In this document: positions 20,897 to 23,035 of the stretch, one piece after another
Layout: each line of letters starts with the position of its first letter
Position numbering within the stretch: position 1 is the stretch's first letter
Assembly (NCBI GenBank): GCA_000697335.1
Contig: JNEM01007772.1
Coordinates: 1-23,035, forward strand
Origin: Conidiobolus incongruus B7586
Taxonomy: Eukaryota; Entomophthoromycota; Entomophthoromycetes; Entomophthorales; Conidiobolaceae
Length of the DNA: 23,035 bases
Reading direction: 5' to 3'
Position numbers and translations under genes: made by a program
Notes under the pieces: model-generated
What the model saw: the letters and a program-made list of their open reading frames with translations, nothing else
What the model was told of the DNA's origin: nothing
Database searches by the model: none

Positions 20897-21240
20897 ATTA
20901 TTTGTCATAGGTTGAGAGACCCGTTCAACCCTCACAATTCGAATCACTCATTATCCCCGATACAGATCCACATGCAACGTCATCAACAAATATTCCGACT
21001 TTCAGAATCAATCATTCCATCCGACGTGTTACCCGAAGGCCAGGGGAACACGTCAATCTAACTATAAATATACCGGCTACATTTTAATCGTTAAGTCGGT
21101 CCCCTTCCTAGAGATCTGGTCTATAATATTGCTTAATCAATAAAGTATCCCCTTTATATCATTTAACAGGCTTTGTCCCGGAAGACGATTAATTACTTTA
21201 TTTTGTCAAACGCTTGACTTCGAAGCTGGCGTCAATATTT
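20897..21240. other. GC- and CpG-rich non-coding block with hairpins
   Basis: About 340 bp at 32-48% GC, rich in CG dinucleotides that are scarce in neighbouring spacer. It contains the hairpin GGTTGA/TCAACC (20910-20930). A long hairpin GACGTGTT-A-CCC / GGG-G-AACACGTC (21023-21054) has an 8-base loop. Three alternating arms GTCAA, TTGAC, GTCAA (21205-21209, 21214-21218, 21231-21235) can pair two ways. ACGTCA occurs twice (20977-20982 region and 21050-21055), and TATAAATA lies at 21063-21070. A plus-strand open stretch from 20897 to a stop at 21059-21061 has an in-frame ATG at 20972 and codes for 29 residues, but it uses CG-containing codons unlike the genes here. It is either the far-upstream control region of the regulator gene about 1 kb away, or an RNA gene. 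Confidence 0.35.
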
Positions 21241-23035
21241 TTACTTTATAATTATTAGTGTATAATTATTATAATTATAATTTAATTTCATTCAAATTTT
21301 GGAAAAAATTAAAGTTAATTTGATCAAATTTGTAATGAAAATAACTAGGATCTTGATGAAATAATTATGGTTATAAGTGATTCAAAGAGAGGTTTTACCC
21401 TGTTTTAAACGACACTAAACTATAATATATTGCTAATTTTTTTTAAAATATAGTATATAATTATCCAATCTATAGTGTATATATAAATATGCGTATATGT
21501 TTCATAATAATGATAATAATAAAATATTTTTTTGAATCTAAATGTTGATATAATTAATTAAATCCAAATCCAAATTCGTTAATAAATTGTAATATCTTAT
21601 ATACAATTACTAATATTATAGGTTAAGCTTTTTGTCTTATTTATTAAATTAATTTTATCTTTTAGATAATTATTTAATAAAATATCTATGTAGTTGAACC
21701 ATATAACTCTGTTTTTGCAAACACAATTATCATATACTGCAATAATTATTTGATTTGATTTATTTTTGTCACTATTTATTATTTGAAAATATGATTAGAA
21801 GCGCTATTTGATATTTATTTTATTACATCTATATTTTAATTATAATATCAATAAACTTTGATAATATATATACATATAACAATTTTTCCATATTTGAATA
21901 ATTAGAGATTCTATTAATTAATTTAATGAATAAAATTTTATAATATCAAAATTTAAATATGATTTAGATTGTATAATAGATATTCATTTTTGATTATAAC
22001 ATAAATCTATATTATATTATTAAGATATACAATTTATCAACTAACATCCTTATATCTCATTAGGATATTGATATAGCATTAACTTATTATAATATGTGTA
22101 TATTAAAATTATAAAATATTGCTGATAATTATTTTAAAATATGATTTTGCTGTTAAAATCTCATTAATTAAATTTTTTCAAAGCTTAGAATCTTTAATAG
22201 GTATATATAAAATAATCTAAAAGAATTATATTATTCAATTATAGAAATATCAATATAATTTAACAATTTTGGCAATTTTATCATATCTGTGTTAATTTAA
22301 TATTATCGATATTTTCAACAATATGATTTTGAATTAATTTTTAAATAAACATTGATTTTTCATTAAGATTATTGATGCATACTTGATATTGATTATTTAT
22401 TTGATATGAATGTATATTAACTATACTAATGCATTATTTTATTATTGTATATTTAGAATACTTAAATTTACAATATCTAATACTGTAATATATAACTGAA
22501 ACATTAAATTGAAAATCAAATAATTTACTAAAAATTAATCAATTATTTTTATTTAAAATATATAATTATTTGAAATAAATTGATTTTATAATAAATTAAG
22601 ATTTAATCAAATTTTAAAATCAAAGTAATATATATTATTACATATCTTTTGAATATTTTTATTATTATTTAAACTTAATTTTTGATAATATAATATAACA
22701 CATAATTATTTATTTTCTCATTAATACAATAATTAGTCCTTAAATCAATAATTAATATATTATAATTTTAATTTTAACTGTGCCAATAATTATATAAAAC
22801 CAAATTGAACTCAGATTAATTATATTATATTATTTTACTTTTTATTTAATAATTTTCTCAAAAATCTTTTATTTTAAAATAATATATATTTAAATTTATA
22901 ATAATTTTAATTAAAAATAAAAATAACAATTAATAATTAATTAATTTAATAAAATTAACAATTGTTTTTTAATATACCTAATTAAATTTATATTAATTAT
23001 CAAAGCTCAAAAATTTAATATTTATTTATTAATTG
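21241..23035. other. AT-rich terminal spacer
   Basis: Nearly 1.8 kb at very low GC to the window edge. There are no open frames of note on either strand, and no tRNA or recognisable transposon sequence. Confidence 0.6.

Noticed and set aside
20897-21061. 54-codon open stretch following a TTTAG acceptor-like site
   Set aside because: Codons rich in CG dinucleotides, unlike the genes here; no matching donor or domain; hairpins in the same DNA suggest a non-coding role.
1-23035. Transposons, LTR elements or CRISPR arrays
   Set aside because: No reverse transcriptase, transposase or integrase motif, no long terminal or inverted repeats and no spaced repeat array were seen on either strand.

Overview
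This is a very AT-rich nuclear window from a fungus. The evidence is short introns of 46-60 bp that open GTA and end in an AT-rich tract plus TAG, a Zn2Cys6 regulator (a fungal family), an Akr1-type palmitoyltransferase, fungal-style bestrophin-like channels, and Pol III tRNA genes scattered between protein genes. Exons are roughly 35-45% GC while spacers often fall to 10-20%, so genes stand out as islands. The composition and gene set would suit an early-diverging lineage such as Entomophthoromycotina (Conidiobolus-like) or another AT-rich zygomycete, but that placement is only a guess.

Layout. 1-3.1 kb: AT-rich spacer. 3.3-4.1 kb (+): five-exon Rho-family GTPase. 4.1-6.2 kb: spacer with a G10 tract. 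6.2-8.6 kb (+): two-exon ankyrin-DHHC palmitoyltransferase (AKR1). 8.95-9.02 kb (-): tRNA-Ala(AGC). 9.27-10.19 kb (+): four-exon 20S proteasome alpha-3 subunit (PRE9/PSMA4). 10.69-10.76 kb (-): tRNA-Cys(GCA). 11.6-12.04 kb: a sharply bounded, GC-richer, hairpin-rich non-coding block. 13.2-16.2 kb (+): two tandem bestrophin-like (UPF0187) channel genes, duplicates with the same intron position. 17.0-18.5 kb (+): four-exon TRM11-type tRNA methyltransferase. 18.9-19.9 kb (-): short Zn2Cys6 transcription factor, convergent with TRM11. 20.9-21.24 kb: a second GC- and CpG-rich non-coding block with hairpins. From 21.24 kb to the end: AT-rich spacer.

The protein genes are mostly unrelated housekeeping functions (cell polarity signalling, protein lipidation, proteolysis, tRNA modification) and do not form a cluster. 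The only clear local relationship is the channel duplication, which also kept a short upstream block about 120-130 bp before each start codon. The most unexplained material is the two GC-richer non-coding blocks. The first spans 441 bp, its two edges can pair with each other, and it is the best candidate here for an uncatalogued structured RNA. I recognise no mobile element, CRISPR array or origin.
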